Source of the DNA: an uncultured Mycoplasmatota bacterium
GTDB taxonomy: Bacteria > Bacillota_I > Bacilli_A > RF39 > UBA660
Direction: 5' to 3'
Length of the DNA stretch: 39,539 bases
Assembly (NCBI GenBank): GCA_946497955.1
Contig: CAMMMH010000014.1
Coordinates: forward strand, 1-39,539
The notes beneath the pieces were generated by a model. The model was not told the origin of the DNA and did not search any database. It saw only the letters and a program-made list of their open reading frames with translations. Position 1 is the first letter of the stretch. Each line of letters begins with the position of its first letter. Shown here piece after piece: positions 1-8,567 of this stretch. Position numbers and translations under genes: made by a program.

Positions 1-853
<853 letters not shown>

Positions 854-910
854 ATATTTAAAAGTTTAATTATTATAATTTAATCCCGACAACTCAAATA
901 TGACGTTTTG

Positions 911-928
911 CTTAGTTTTCAAAGAACA
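911..928 (-). promoter_or_regulatory. rRNA leader boxA-like antitermination element
   Basis: On the minus strand this reads TGTTCTTTGAAAACTAAG, about 60 bases before the mature 16S. It matches the boxA-type sequence found in rRNA leaders of Firmicutes, where Nus factors load onto RNA polymerase to prevent premature termination. The assignment rests on sequence and position. Confidence 0.7.
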
Positions 929-956
929 TTTTTGCTTTTTCTCAAGCTGCGTTTTT

Positions 957-985
957 AATATACCAAATTCTTTTTGATTTGTCAA
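957..985 (-). promoter_or_regulatory. rrn promoter P5 (closest to 16S)
   Basis: Minus strand: -35 TTGACA at 980-985, 17-base spacer, -10 TATATT at 957-962. An A/T-rich run precedes the -35, like an UP element. Confidence 0.85.
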
Positions 986-1019
986 CACTTTTTTAATTTT
1001 TTTATCGACTTTTTTCTTC

Positions 1020-1049
1020 GGTATATTTGACACTGACAATTAATGTCAA
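1020..1049 (-). promoter_or_regulatory. rrn promoter P4
   Basis: Minus strand: -35 TTGACA at 1044-1049. The -10 is ATATAC (17-base spacer) or TATACC (18-base spacer) at 1020-1026. It is the weakest -10 of the series. Confidence 0.6.
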
Positions 1050-1058
1050 CGCTCCTCC

Positions 1059-1087
1059 ACTATATCAATTTAAAACATTTTTGTCAA
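1059..1087 (-). promoter_or_regulatory. rrn promoter P3
   Basis: Minus strand: -35 TTGACA at 1082-1087, 17-base spacer, -10 TATAGT at 1059-1064, with an A-rich tract upstream. Confidence 0.8.
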
Positions 1088-1153
1088 CTACTTTTTTAAC
1101 TTTTTTCAAGTTTTTTTGTTGTCAATCAGCTCTAAATTTCAGTGACGTTTTCT

Positions 1154-1182
1154 AATATATCAGAGCTACTTCTAACTGTCAA
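1154..1182 (-). promoter_or_regulatory. rrn promoter P2 (in repeat copy 1)
   Basis: Minus strand: -35 TTGACA at 1177-1182, 17-base spacer, -10 TATATT at 1154-1159. It is almost identical to P1 and lies exactly 96 bases downstream of it. Confidence 0.85.
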
Positions 1183-1249
1183 CACTTTTTTTAACTTTTT
1201 TTCAATTTTTTTTATTAACAATTAGCTCTGAATTTCAGTGACGTTTTCT

Positions 1250-1278
1250 AATATATCAGAGCCACTTCTAACTGTCAA
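1250..1278 (-). promoter_or_regulatory. rrn promoter P1 (distal, overlaps the ntdP 3' end)
   Basis: Minus strand: -35 TTGACA at 1273-1278, 17-base spacer, -10 TATATT at 1250-1255. The -35 and part of the spacer are also the last codons and stop codon of the ntdP gene. A 7-base inverted repeat (GCTCTGA at 1225-1231, TCAGAGC at 1257-1263) brackets the -10 and start point. Confidence 0.85.
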
Positions 1279-1834
1279 CATTTTTTTTATTTTTTTTGTT
1301 ATTTTCTAAATATAGGTAATATTTGACCCAGTTTTCAATGTCTTGATTGTTAAAATAATTGCTTTTTGTTCTTATCTCATCTATTAAATCATTTAACTGT
1401 TTTTTTATAATATAATCTATTTCTTTAGGATAACTAAATTTCTTTTTATGATAATTATATTCGTTTTTATCTACAACTTTAAATGCGCCACTAGAAAAGA
1501 CTTTTACATCTAAATCATAGTCAATATATTTTATAGTATTTTCTTCTATTATTATGGGGCTTGCCATATTACAATAATAACATATGCCTCTTCCTTTATA
1601 TTGACCAATGATATTGTACCACTTATGTAAGAAGAAAAATAATATAGCAGGTTCCTTTGTCTTCCATGTATGGCCATCTTTTTCCGTTACTGTGGTGCAA
1701 TTATTAGCAAAGACTAAAACTCCTTTTTTAAAATCGTAATTTAGGAGAGTTGCTTCGTCCCAGGCTTTATAGATTTGGCCATTATGTTTATAACTGTGGA
1801 TTTGATATTTATGACCTATTTTTAATTTTTCCAC
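1268..1834 (-). CDS. ntdP: nucleoside tri-/diphosphate phosphatase NtdP-like (DUF402)
   Basis: This 188-residue protein resembles Bacillus NtdP/YgaC of the DUF402 family along its length. Characteristic stretches are HSYKHNGQIYKAWDE near residues 13-27 and the acidic metal-binding segment YIDYDLDV at 103-110. The family hydrolyses nucleoside tri- and diphosphates with divalent metal in the cytosol. The start is a GTG at 1834 behind AGGAG; the ATG overlapping it is in another frame and stops after four codons. It is the last gene of the gpsA operon. Its final codons and TAG stop lie inside the -35 region of rrn promoter P1, so no terminator separates the two units. The family call is firm; substrate preference is inferred from relatives. 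Confidence 0.85.
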   Translation of the reverse strand: MEKLKIGHKYQIHSYKHNGQIYKAWDEATLLNYDFKKGVLVFANNCTTVTEKDGHTWKTKEPAILFFFLHKWYNIIGQYKGRGICYYCNMASPIIIEENTIKYIDYDLDVKVFSSGAFKVVDKNEYNYHKKKFSYPKEIDYIIKKQLNDLIDEIRTKSNYFNNQDIENWVKYYLYLENNKKNKKNVDS

Positions 1835-1876
1835 ATTTTACCATCTCCTAACTAAAAGAAAGCAAGTTTATTTTAC

Positions 1877-2038
1877 TTACTCCTTTCCAAAATATCTGAT
1901 TGCCCAGCATCCAATTAAAAAAATAATAATAGCAGTTATTACCCAAAAAGCTGGTTCACTTGTATATTTGCTTAAAAAATCGTTAGTTTTATCTCCCAAG
2001 TCATTTAGAAAATCTTTTAAATTAAACAACAATAACAT
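1877..2038 (-). CDS. small single-pass membrane protein, 53 residues
   Basis: This short frame starts at an ATG sharing its A with the TAA stop of the DUF308 gene (TAATG), a typical translational-coupling junction. The sequence has an amphipathic N-terminal half (about 1-28) and one hydrophobic segment at about 31-46 containing ITAIIIFLIG, ending in a short basic tail. I recognise no family. The overlap, position inside an operon and protein-like composition support a real gene. No strong ribosome-binding site is visible apart from GGGAAG, which fits coupling to the upstream gene. Function unknown; the DUF308 neighbour suggests a membrane role. Confidence 0.6.
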   Translation of the reverse strand: MLLLFNLKDFLNDLGDKTNDFLSKYTSEPAFWVITAIIIFLIGCWAIRYFGKE

Positions 2039-2673
2039 TATTTATCATCTTCCCTATCTACTTCTTTTACTACTTTGGCAGTTTTAGTTCTTTTATTCTT
2101 GCCCTCTTTTCTATCAGTACTTATTTCAACACTAATATTACTACTCTTCCTTAAAATAAAACTATTAATTATATCTAAGACTGCATATATTATCATAAAA
2201 AGGCCAATAATTTGGGTTACTACCACGGCACTTGTAAATGGATTAAATAATATTACGACTCCACAAACTAAACATACTATTGCCATAATTAAGGATGGTA
2301 AGAAATATTTGTTATCTAAATTCTTCAATCCAAGAGCTTGTTGTACTTTAAAAGAACTACTTATAATAACAGCAATACCAACAACAATTGGAATAATACT
2401 ACCAATAAACTCAGGTACTGTTACTAAAAATATTCCTGCTACTATACTTACTATACCATATACTATATTTAACTGTACAAAAATGTCTTTGGAACTGTTT
2501 CTTAAAAAGTTTATTATAGCAATGACTCCTAAAGCGATTAGAACTCCTCCTACTAAATAGGAAATTCCTACCAGTGTTTCACTAGATTTTAAGAATAGTA
2601 AAAGACCTAATAGTAACAAAAATATTGAACTTAATAATGATGGCCAAATTACTTTTTTAATCTCTACTTTCAT
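2038..2673 (-). CDS. DUF308 (HdeD-like) multi-pass membrane protein
   Basis: About 211 residues from the ATG at 2673, which has AGAGGAGG six bases upstream; a longer frame to 2739 lacks a site and would run deep into the upstream gene. It has around six hydrophobic helices arranged as short repeats with Gly-rich turns such as GISYLVGGVLIALG and IGSIIPIVVGIAVI, the pattern of DUF308/HdeD proteins. The C-terminal 35 residues are a charged cytosolic tail. HdeD is linked to acid resistance in E. coli; the role in Firmicutes is unknown. The start overlaps the 3' end of the VanZ-RDD gene by 17 bases, so the ribosome-binding site lies within that gene. Confidence 0.75.
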   Translation of the reverse strand: MKVEIKKVIWPSLLSSIFLLLLGLLLFLKSSETLVGISYLVGGVLIALGVIAIINFLRNSSKDIFVQLNIVYGIVSIVAGIFLVTVPEFIGSIIPIVVGIAVIISSSFKVQQALGLKNLDNKYFLPSLIMAIVCLVCGVVILFNPFTSAVVVTQIIGLFMIIYAVLDIINSFILRKSSNISVEISTDRKEGKNKRTKTAKVVKEVDREDDK

Positions 2674-3820
2674 CTTTAACCTCCTCTTTGTTACATTGTA
2701 CCACACTTTTAGTATCTTGACTAGGTTCGTTTTTAGCATCAGATTTTAAATCGTCCATATAGTAAACTGTACTAATGTTTTCTGTTTTAGTTAGTCTTTC
2801 ATATATTAGAGGTTTCTTACGGCCAAAAAATTTTAAGAATATTTCAAAATAAGTATAGATTAAAAAGAGAATATAAAATAACATTACAAGACCATTAATA
2901 TGATTATTATAATTTATTACTATAGGAGGGCCAAAGACAATTAAGAAGTAAAGAATAATTTGTCTTAGAAAGATAGATAAATGTTTATATTTATTTTTAC
3001 TATCTAACTTTATTTTTACAAGATATTTACCAAAGGTATAGCAAGTTATGGTAGGTAATATTATATAGTAGATTACGACGGAGATAACTAAAGGTATTAT
3101 AAAGTCATGAAAATTAGTAATGACTAGGACTATAAACATTAAGGTAGCAAAGACAAAGAGGTCTATTAGAAAAGCAAGAGAGCGTCTATAGATAGAGACA
3201 ACTTTACCTCTTTTATAAGATATTTTATCTATTTCATCTCTATTAGGTAAAAATATTGTAATAATTGGGGTAATTAAGTAACCTATAAAACCTCCTAAGG
3301 TGTTAACCATTAAATCATCAACATCAAAAAGACGGTATGCTTTAGGATAAAGACCATATAATCCCGTTAATTGGGTTAGTTCGAAAAAGAGGCTTAAAAG
3401 AAAAGTATAAATTATAGTAGTATACCACTTTTTCTTGAAATAATATCTTAAATAAATACCAAATGGTATGGTAATAGCAATATTAAAGAGGGTTGTATAG
3501 ACAATTGGTGATTTAAGAAAAGCAAGAACACTACTAGCAGATTTAAAAGCATCTATAAAGTCTCCTAGGAAAGCAAAAGGAATAAGTTGAGGGACTTTTG
3601 TAGGCATGGCTAAGACTTGTTCTTTACTAGGTAAGGGCAATATTACTAAAAAATAGGCTGTTAATAAGTAAAGGATAAAGGTATAGACAATACTACTTCT
3701 TATTAAAGGTACTGAACCATATTTATGATACTCTATTAAAAGATAAGGTAATGTTATTAAGAAAGCTAGTAAGGGAAAGATAAGAAAAGCAGTTTTTATT
3801 GATTCCAAATATACTTCCAT
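2657..3820 (-). CDS. VanZ-like / RDD-domain fusion membrane protein
   Basis: The 387-residue protein has two membrane domains. Residues about 1-190 look like VanZ: four to five helices ending in the conserved stretch SLFFELTQLTG, then FDVDDLMVNTLGGFIGY. Residues about 205-330 are an RDD domain, beginning with YRRSLAFLIDLFVF where R, D and D are the family hallmarks. A hydrophilic tail follows. VanZ gives low-level teicoplanin resistance in enterococci; most relatives have no known function, and RDD domains occur in possible transporters. The start is an ATG at 3820 with AGGAG, eight bases after gpsA. The fold call is strong; the function is open. Confidence 0.8.
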   Translation of the reverse strand: MEVYLESIKTAFLIFPLLAFLITLPYLLIEYHKYGSVPLIRSSIVYTFILYLLTAYFLVILPLPSKEQVLAMPTKVPQLIPFAFLGDFIDAFKSASSVLAFLKSPIVYTTLFNIAITIPFGIYLRYYFKKKWYTTIIYTFLLSLFFELTQLTGLYGLYPKAYRLFDVDDLMVNTLGGFIGYLITPIITIFLPNRDEIDKISYKRGKVVSIYRRSLAFLIDLFVFATLMFIVLVITNFHDFIIPLVISVVIYYIILPTITCYTFGKYLVKIKLDSKNKYKHLSIFLRQIILYFLIVFGPPIVINYNNHINGLVMLFYILFLIYTYFEIFLKFFGRKKPLIYERLTKTENISTVYYMDDLKSDAKNEPSQDTKSVVQCNKEEVKDESRD

Positions 3821-3828
3821 AAATACTC

Positions 3829-4791
3829 CTAGAATAGTTCTAATACTTCATCTAGAGAAACTTTACCGTTAAAGTAGTCTGTTAGTTTTTCTAAAAACTC
3901 TGATGTTTGATTATTCTTTTCTAATAGTTTTGTTAAAGAGTTAATAGCAATACTTCCTTCGACAGTATAATGTTTTTTATAAACATCTGCTTCTTCTTTA
4001 TTAGTATATAAAAGGACTCCATAACTATAATTACGACTAGTTTTACTATTACAAGTTAATAAAATATTCCCTAAAGCTCCATAACATGTTGCTGTTTTAC
4101 TATCTCCTCCTAGTTTAGTTACTAAGTCTTTAGCAAAATTATAAACTTTAGTTAAATAATAAGCATTAGTAGAGTCTCCTCTATATTTACTACTGATACT
4201 TCCCATAAGTATTGCTAAAACATTTTTAATGACACCATATAACTCTAGTCCAATATAATCATCTATTACTTCTATTTCGACATTAGTATCTTTAAATAAC
4301 TCTAACATTAACTCTTTAGTTTTTTCATCTTTTGTGCCAAGTGTTAAGCCGGCTTTACTATTAACGATAAGTTCTTTGGCAAATGTAGGTCCTGCTAGAT
4401 AAGAAACATGACCCTTTAAATTTAATTCATCATAGATTTCTGTCATTAAGAAGTCAGTATTCTTTTCAAGACCTTTAGATACTAATATTACTCTACTATT
4501 ATCTGTTAAATAATCTTTTATTCTAGTTAATACTTCTCTTACATGATTACATGGAATAGCCACTATGATTAAATCAGAGTTATTTAAGGCTTTTTCTAAA
4601 TCCATTGTCACATCTAAATCACTTGCAAGTTCTATTCCTGTTAGAACCCTATCATAAGTATTATTATTAGTTATTTCTAGATATTCTTCTTCAAAAGCAG
4701 TCCAGAAAATAATATCGGCATTACTTCTTTCATGTAATAAATTACCAAGAGCAAGTCCAAAAGCTCCTGTTCCTAAAATTGTTACTTGCAT
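3829..4791 (-). CDS. gpsA: NAD(P)-dependent glycerol-3-phosphate dehydrogenase, divergent
   Basis: A 320-residue protein, close to the family length of about 330. It opens with the Rossmann motif GTGAFG (residues 7-12) and carries VSKGLE, LAGPTFAKEL, the catalytic-lysine block VIKNVLAI, the SRN motif and TVEG. GpsA reduces dihydroxyacetone phosphate to sn-glycerol 3-phosphate, the head-group precursor of phospholipids. Two normally conserved blocks are altered: the GG of the GVELGGALKN-type block is LYG, and GLGDL is replaced by ALGNI. It may therefore be a fast-evolving ortholog. The ATG follows AAGGTGAT, and a promoter lies just upstream; it heads a five-gene operon. Confidence 0.85.
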   Translation of the reverse strand: MQVTILGTGAFGLALGNLLHERSNADIIFWTAFEEEYLEITNNNTYDRVLTGIELASDLDVTMDLEKALNNSDLIIVAIPCNHVREVLTRIKDYLTDNSRVILVSKGLEKNTDFLMTEIYDELNLKGHVSYLAGPTFAKELIVNSKAGLTLGTKDEKTKELMLELFKDTNVEIEVIDDYIGLELYGVIKNVLAILMGSISSKYRGDSTNAYYLTKVYNFAKDLVTKLGGDSKTATCYGALGNILLTCNSKTSRNYSYGVLLYTNKEEADVYKKHYTVEGSIAINSLTKLLEKNNQTSEFLEKLTDYFNGKVSLDEVLELF

Positions 4792-4809
4792 ATTATCACC
4801 TTCATATTA

Positions 4810-4838
4810 ATGATACTAATAACTTAACTTTTTGACAA
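4810..4838 (-). promoter_or_regulatory. sigma-A promoter of the gpsA operon
   Basis: Minus strand: -35 TTGTCA at 4833-4838, 17-base spacer, -10 TATCAT at 4810-4815, about 20 bases before the gpsA start codon. Confidence 0.65.
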
Positions 4839-4877
4839 GAAAAATAATATTACTTATTTGTAAGATTATCAGTATTA

Positions 4878-5275
4878 TTAGTCCTCCTCTATTATTTCAA
4901 CTTGAATGCCATCTGGGTCTGTAATGAAAAAATATGGTTTACCTAGACTACCAATTTTAATATCTATTTCTTGACAAATATTATTTTTAAGAACAAACTC
5001 TTTACCTTCTTCAATATTTTTCACACCTAAAGCAAAGTGCTTTGTACCAACTATTGGTAAATCTGTTGAAACATTTTCAGCTGTTTTAGGTAGTTTACCA
5101 AACTCCTTATAACAAAATATTTCTAATACTACATCATTTAATTTAAGCATATCTATTTTATACTATTATCATCGGCTTTCCATGATTTAAATTTTTTAAA
5201 ACCGAATTTTTGATAAAACTCAATACTTCTAATATTATCTCTAACACTAATTGCAATATGATTTACTTTGAACAT
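4878..5275 (-). pseudogene. VOC (glyoxalase/bleomycin-resistance) family gene split by a frameshift
   Basis: The first piece (5275-5153) starts at ATG after AGGAGG and encodes MFKVNHIAISVRDNIRSIEF, the usual beta-alpha start of a VOC domain. It ends at a TAG after SIK. The second piece (5156-4878) continues in the -1 frame with IDMLKLNDVVLEIF and ends in YFFITDPDGIQVEI, the classic VOC C-terminal strand with its metal-ligand glutamate. Joined by one backward base slip in the A4 run, they give a 132-residue protein of normal length. Loss of one A from A5 is the simplest cause; a sequencing error or real frameshifting are alternatives. The conserved residues on both sides argue that inactivation, if real, is recent. 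It lies 22 bases after the LiaF-like gene. Confidence 0.75.
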
Positions 5276-5297
5276 TTTATCTCCTCCTCTTTTTGAT

Positions 5298-5942
5298 TTA
5301 TTTAATTTCTGTTCCTCCAAAAATAGAAATACCATTAATTGTTAAAGTATTACTTTTCTTTTTATCGGAGGAAAGTGTTTTATTCTCATTGCCTCCAAAT
5401 AGAGCGAATGAGTTAAGTTTTACATTTAAGTTATCATTTACAAAGATACTAGTACCGCCAAAGATAGAATAAGCATTAATTGTTATATCCCCTTTTGACT
5501 CTAAATTTCTTAAATCTAGGTCTACTCCTCCAAAAATACTATAAACATTAGCACCTTTAAAACTAGAGTCAGTTACTCTTTCTTCTAAGCCACTAAAGAT
5601 ACCATAATAGTTTTTTAAGTTATCATCTTTTCTTTTAAATACTTTTTTTACTTTTAAGCTCTCTATAATTATAAATATACCAATAATTATTAAAATTAAA
5701 GGGAAGAAGGCATTACTAAATTCTCCTCTTATAATATTTAGTTCATCTAATAGAAACCAAATTCCTAAATATAAAACAATAGTGTTTGCAAGAGTAAACT
5801 TTCTACCTTTTATAATATAGTATAGAGATGCTGCTATTAGTATTAAGGGAAAAATATAAGAAAAATTAATACTAAATTCGGGAGCAATTATTGATATTAA
5901 AAACAATGCTCCAATTAAAATAAATATTAAACCTATAACCAT
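5298..5942 (-). CDS. LiaF-like membrane protein (envelope-stress sensor family)
   Basis: 214 residues with four hydrophobic helices in the first half (about 1-95), then a soluble beta-rich domain. The second half has four strand repeats with the signature FGG: SIFGGVDLD, SIFGGTSIF, ALFGGNENK and SIFGGTEIK. This matches the C-terminal domain of LiaF and related cell-wall-active antibiotic response proteins. LiaF inhibits the LiaRS two-component system in Bacillus, but no liaR or liaS gene is adjacent, so it may act alone here. Start: ATG at 5942 with AAGGAG. It is followed closely by the broken VOC gene. Confidence 0.75.
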   Translation of the reverse strand: MVIGLIFILIGALFLISIIAPEFSINFSYIFPLILIAASLYYIIKGRKFTLANTIVLYLGIWFLLDELNIIRGEFSNAFFPLILIIIGIFIIIESLKVKKVFKRKDDNLKNYYGIFSGLEERVTDSSFKGANVYSIFGGVDLDLRNLESKGDITINAYSIFGGTSIFVNDNLNVKLNSFALFGGNENKTLSSDKKKSNTLTINGISIFGGTEIK

Positions 5943-5962
5943 AATTACAACTCCTTGCCTTA

Positions 5963-5991
5963 ATTATATAGAATTTAAATTTTATTATCAA
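5963..5991 (-). promoter_or_regulatory. sigma-A promoter of the LiaF-like gene
   Basis: Minus strand: -35 TTGATA at 5986-5991, 17-base spacer, perfect -10 TATAAT at 5963-5968, about 20 bases before the start codon. Confidence 0.7.
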
Positions 5992-6093
5992 CTATTATGT
6001 ATGATTTGTAAGTATTAGTAAATAATATTATTAGTCATATAACCAGTAGTCGTATAGCCAAGCAGTTGTTAAAATTAATTTGAGGGCGATAAA

Positions 6094-6345
6094 ATGAATA
6101 AAGATGGTATTGAGGTTAAAATTGGCGATAGTGCTTTTTACTTTAAACTTGGTAATTTACTCGATAAGAAGAAAATAAGTAAAAATAAACTTAGCCAAGA
6201 TACAGAGACAGATTATAAAGTTGTTACCAGATATATTAATGGTGATTTAACAAGATTAGATATCAATATCTTAGAGCGACTTTGTAATTATTTAGACTGT
6301 GATATCTCTGATATTGTCGAACTTAAAAAGAATGTTTTTAAGTAA
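6094..6345 (+). CDS. XRE/Cro-CI type helix-turn-helix regulator, 83 residues
   Basis: A compact DNA-binding protein. Residues about 16-75 form the five-helix Cro/CI fold: FKLGNLLDKKKISKNKLSQ gives the first turn, VVTRYINGDLTRLD the recognition region, and LERLCNYLDCDISDIVEL the C-terminal helix that is typical of the family. There is no effector domain. The ATG follows GAGGG. It is divergent from the LiaF-like gene with 151 bases between starts. That gap contains the near-direct repeat AGTCATATAACC (6033-6044) / AGTCGTATAGCC (6048-6059), a possible operator. Target genes are unknown; autoregulation or control of the divergent gene are the simplest ideas. Confidence 0.85.
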   Translation: MNKDGIEVKIGDSAFYFKLGNLLDKKKISKNKLSQDTETDYKVVTRYINGDLTRLDINILERLCNYLDCDISDIVELKKNVFK

Positions 6346-6379
6346 AAAAAGTTTAAGATTTAACTCTTAAGCTTTTTTC
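6344..6379. terminator. bidirectional intrinsic terminator
   Basis: A 9-bp stem (6350-6358 with 6365-6373, one G-T pair) with a 6-base loop has A7 on the left and T6 on the right. It can therefore serve both the plus-strand XRE gene and the convergent membrane-protein gene, whose last codons it contains. Confidence 0.75.
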
Positions 6380-7172
6380 TTGGAATAAAATGCTCTATTC
6401 CTTTATATTTATCACGATGTTTAATATAGAAATAACCTAGAATAGAAAAGAATAAGGCTCCTATAAAGTTAACTATTAAATCTTCCATAGTATCTATTAG
6501 ACCTATATCTAGGTAACCATCATGAATAGTTATAGTATCATTACCATAGTAAATAGTAGTTTTATTTATATCTTTAATTATCTCAGGGTCAAAAGCATTA
6601 GAGTTTTTTAAGTTAACTGAAGATATTTTATTTATAATAGTGTCTTTTTGCATATCAGTACTTAAAAGGGAATCAGCAGTGTATTCGAAGAACTCCCATA
6701 TTACTCCAACAGTCATGGAAAAACAAAAGGCAACTAAAGCGACAAAGATAGGACTTAACGCAATATGAACTTTATCAGTTCTATTTAAAATATCGATTAG
6801 GGAAAAACCTATCGCTGCTGCTAGGAAACCATTAAGGGTATGAAGTATCATATCCCAGTTGGGAATAATATTATAGAAGTTTTGGATTTCTCCTAATATT
6901 TCTGCAGAGAAAATGAATAAAAGTATTATTATTTCTAAAACATTAGGAATAGTTACTTGAAACTTATCTTCTATAAAGAATGGGATTACAAATAAAACTA
7001 AAGTTAAAAGGCATAAGAAAACGTTATGATAATTACCAATAAATATTTCTCTTATTAGACAAAGGATAACTAAAAATCTTAAAACTGTATAAAAAATAGC
7101 GACTTTTTTATTTTCTTCTTCTTTATAATATTCTACTAGTCTCTTTTTAAATTCTTTCGCTTTTTTAAACAT
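6360..7172 (-). CDS. multi-pass membrane protein, YjdF/DUF2238-like
   Basis: 270 residues with about seven hydrophobic segments and a charged N-terminus. The segment WDMILHTLNGFLAAAIGFSL, the following WEFFEYTAD, and the late helix with DTMEDLIVNFIGA resemble DUF2238 (YjdF-type) inner-membrane proteins. That similarity is by eye and the function of the family is unknown. Between the WEF motif and the last helix is an extracytosolic-looking loop of about 60 residues. The start is an ATG at 7172 after AGGTGAT. It is alone, divergent from der and convergent with the XRE gene. Confidence 0.55.
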   Translation of the reverse strand: MFKKAKEFKKRLVEYYKEEENKKVAIFYTVLRFLVILCLIREIFIGNYHNVFLCLLTLVLFVIPFFIEDKFQVTIPNVLEIIILLFIFSAEILGEIQNFYNIIPNWDMILHTLNGFLAAAIGFSLIDILNRTDKVHIALSPIFVALVAFCFSMTVGVIWEFFEYTADSLLSTDMQKDTIINKISSVNLKNSNAFDPEIIKDINKTTIYYGNDTITIHDGYLDIGLIDTMEDLIVNFIGALFFSILGYFYIKHRDKYKGIEHFIPRKKLKS

Positions 7173-7222
7173 AATATCACCTTTATATAATTATAGAAGA
7201 TATTTAAATTTGTGTAAAGATA

Positions 7223-7231
7223 TGATACAAT
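7223..7231 (+). promoter_or_regulatory. extended -10 promoter for der
   Basis: The sequence TGATACAAT is an extended -10 element (TGn plus TACAAT) 26 bases before the der start. The region 17 bases upstream (TTTAAA at 7203-7208) is a poor -35, which fits an extended -10 promoter. Confidence 0.45.
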
Positions 7232-7257
7232 ATGTGAAAAGAAAGGAGATGGGACTT

Positions 7258-8565
7258 ATGAAGTTACCAATTGTAGCGATTGTAGGTAGGCCTAATGTTG
7301 GAAAAAGTACTTTATTTAATAAGATAGCTGGGTCTCGTATTGCTATTATAGAAGATGTTCCAGGGGTTACTCGTGATAGACTATATGAAGAAGTAAGTTA
7401 TATGAATAAGCCTTTTTACTTAGTTGATACGGGAGGAATTGACCTTGCTAATGAAAAATTTAATGATGAGATAAAGATGCAAGCAGAGATTGCTATTAAT
7501 GAAGCGGACGAAGTTATCTTTGTTGTAGATGCAAAAGAAGGTATTACTAGTAATGATTTAGTTGTTAGGGATATTTTAAGACGTAGTAATAAAAAAATAG
7601 TTGTAGCGATTAATAAAATGGATAATAAAGATAGTTATGATAATATATATGACTTTTATGAACTTGGTTTTGATAATTATATTCCTATAAGTGCTATTCA
7701 TAATACGGGTTATATTGAACTTATGGATGAAGTAACAATGGATTTTAAAACTAAAGAAGAAACTGACGAAGATACACGTTTAAAAATTGCTATCATCGGA
7801 AGACCTAATGTAGGTAAGAGTTCTTTAACTAATGCTATTTTAAATGAAGAAAGAGTCGTTGTTAGTGATGTGGCGGGAACAACAAGAGACTCTATTAATA
7901 CGGTTTTTAAATATCATGATGAAGAGTTTGTTTTAATTGATACAGCAGGAATGAGAAAAAAAGGTAAAGTTTATGAAAGTGTTGAGAAGTATAGTTTATT
8001 TAGGTCAATGAATTCTATTGATAAAAGTGACATATGTCTTTTAGTAATTGATGCAGAAGATGGTATTAAAGAACATGACAAACATATTGCAGGTTATGCA
8101 ATAGAACGTGGTAAAGGTTTAATTATCGTTGTTAATAAATGGGATGCAGTTAATGATGCTAACATATCTGAGTTTAAAAAACTTGTTAGAAGTGAATTTC
8201 AATTTGCAACTTATGCTCCTGTTGTGTTCTTATCAGCTTTGACTAAAAAGAGAATTCATACTTTAATGCCAGAAGTATTAAAGGTTAAAGAAAATATTAA
8301 GCGAGAGATTAAGACTAGTGTTTTAAATGAAGTTATTGAAGATGCTTATAGTTTAAACCCTGCTCCTAGTTATAAAGGGAAAAGACTTAAGATTTATTTT
8401 GTTAGTCAAACAGGAATTAAGCCTCCTAAGTTTACTTTTAGAGTTAATAGTAAAGGTTTAGTACATTTTTCATATGAAAGATATTTAGAAAATAAATTAA
8501 GAGAGAATTTTGAACTAGAAGGTACTCCTATTGTCCTTCAGTTTAAAAATAGAAATGGAGAGTAA
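7258..8565 (+). CDS. der: ribosome-assembly GTPase Der (EngA)
   Basis: Two tandem GTPase domains are diagnostic of Der. The first P-loop is GRPNVGKST at residues 10-18, the second GRPNVGKSS at 181-189, each with DTGG/DTAG switch II and NKMD/NKWD base-recognition motifs. A C-terminal KH-like domain follows (about 350-435). Der is essential for 50S subunit maturation. The start chosen is ATG 7258, nine bases after AAGGAG, which gives the usual MKLPIVAIVG beginning and 435 residues; the in-frame upstream start would add 16 unlikely residues. A small gene follows after two bases, and spoVIF comes next. Confidence 0.97.
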   Translation: MKLPIVAIVGRPNVGKSTLFNKIAGSRIAIIEDVPGVTRDRLYEEVSYMNKPFYLVDTGGIDLANEKFNDEIKMQAEIAINEADEVIFVVDAKEGITSNDLVVRDILRRSNKKIVVAINKMDNKDSYDNIYDFYELGFDNYIPISAIHNTGYIELMDEVTMDFKTKEETDEDTRLKIAIIGRPNVGKSSLTNAILNEERVVVSDVAGTTRDSINTVFKYHDEEFVLIDTAGMRKKGKVYESVEKYSLFRSMNSIDKSDICLLVIDAEDGIKEHDKHIAGYAIERGKGLIIVVNKWDAVNDANISEFKKLVRSEFQFATYAPVVFLSALTKKRIHTLMPEVLKVKENIKREIKTSVLNEVIEDAYSLNPAPSYKGKRLKIYFVSQTGIKPPKFTFRVNSKGLVHFSYERYLENKLRENFELEGTPIVLQFKNRNGE

Positions 8566-8567
8566 TT

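Larger units (their letters stand above)
1128..1288. repeat. two copies of a 65-bp promoter repeat, period 96 bp
   Basis: Bases 1128-1192 and 1224-1288 are nearly identical, with three differences seen by eye. Each carries a full sigma-A promoter plus the sequence around its start site. The duplication is the origin of P1 and P2 of the rRNA promoter array. Confidence 0.9.

Noticed and set aside
2075-2560. 161-codon open frame opposite the DUF308 gene
   Set aside because: It is antisense to a well-supported membrane gene, and its hydrophobic look is a shadow of that gene's composition.
5150-5160. Programmed -1 frameshift site in the VOC gene
   Set aside because: There is no X XXY YYZ heptamer and no clear downstream stimulator; mutation or sequencing error is more likely, so it was annotated as broken.
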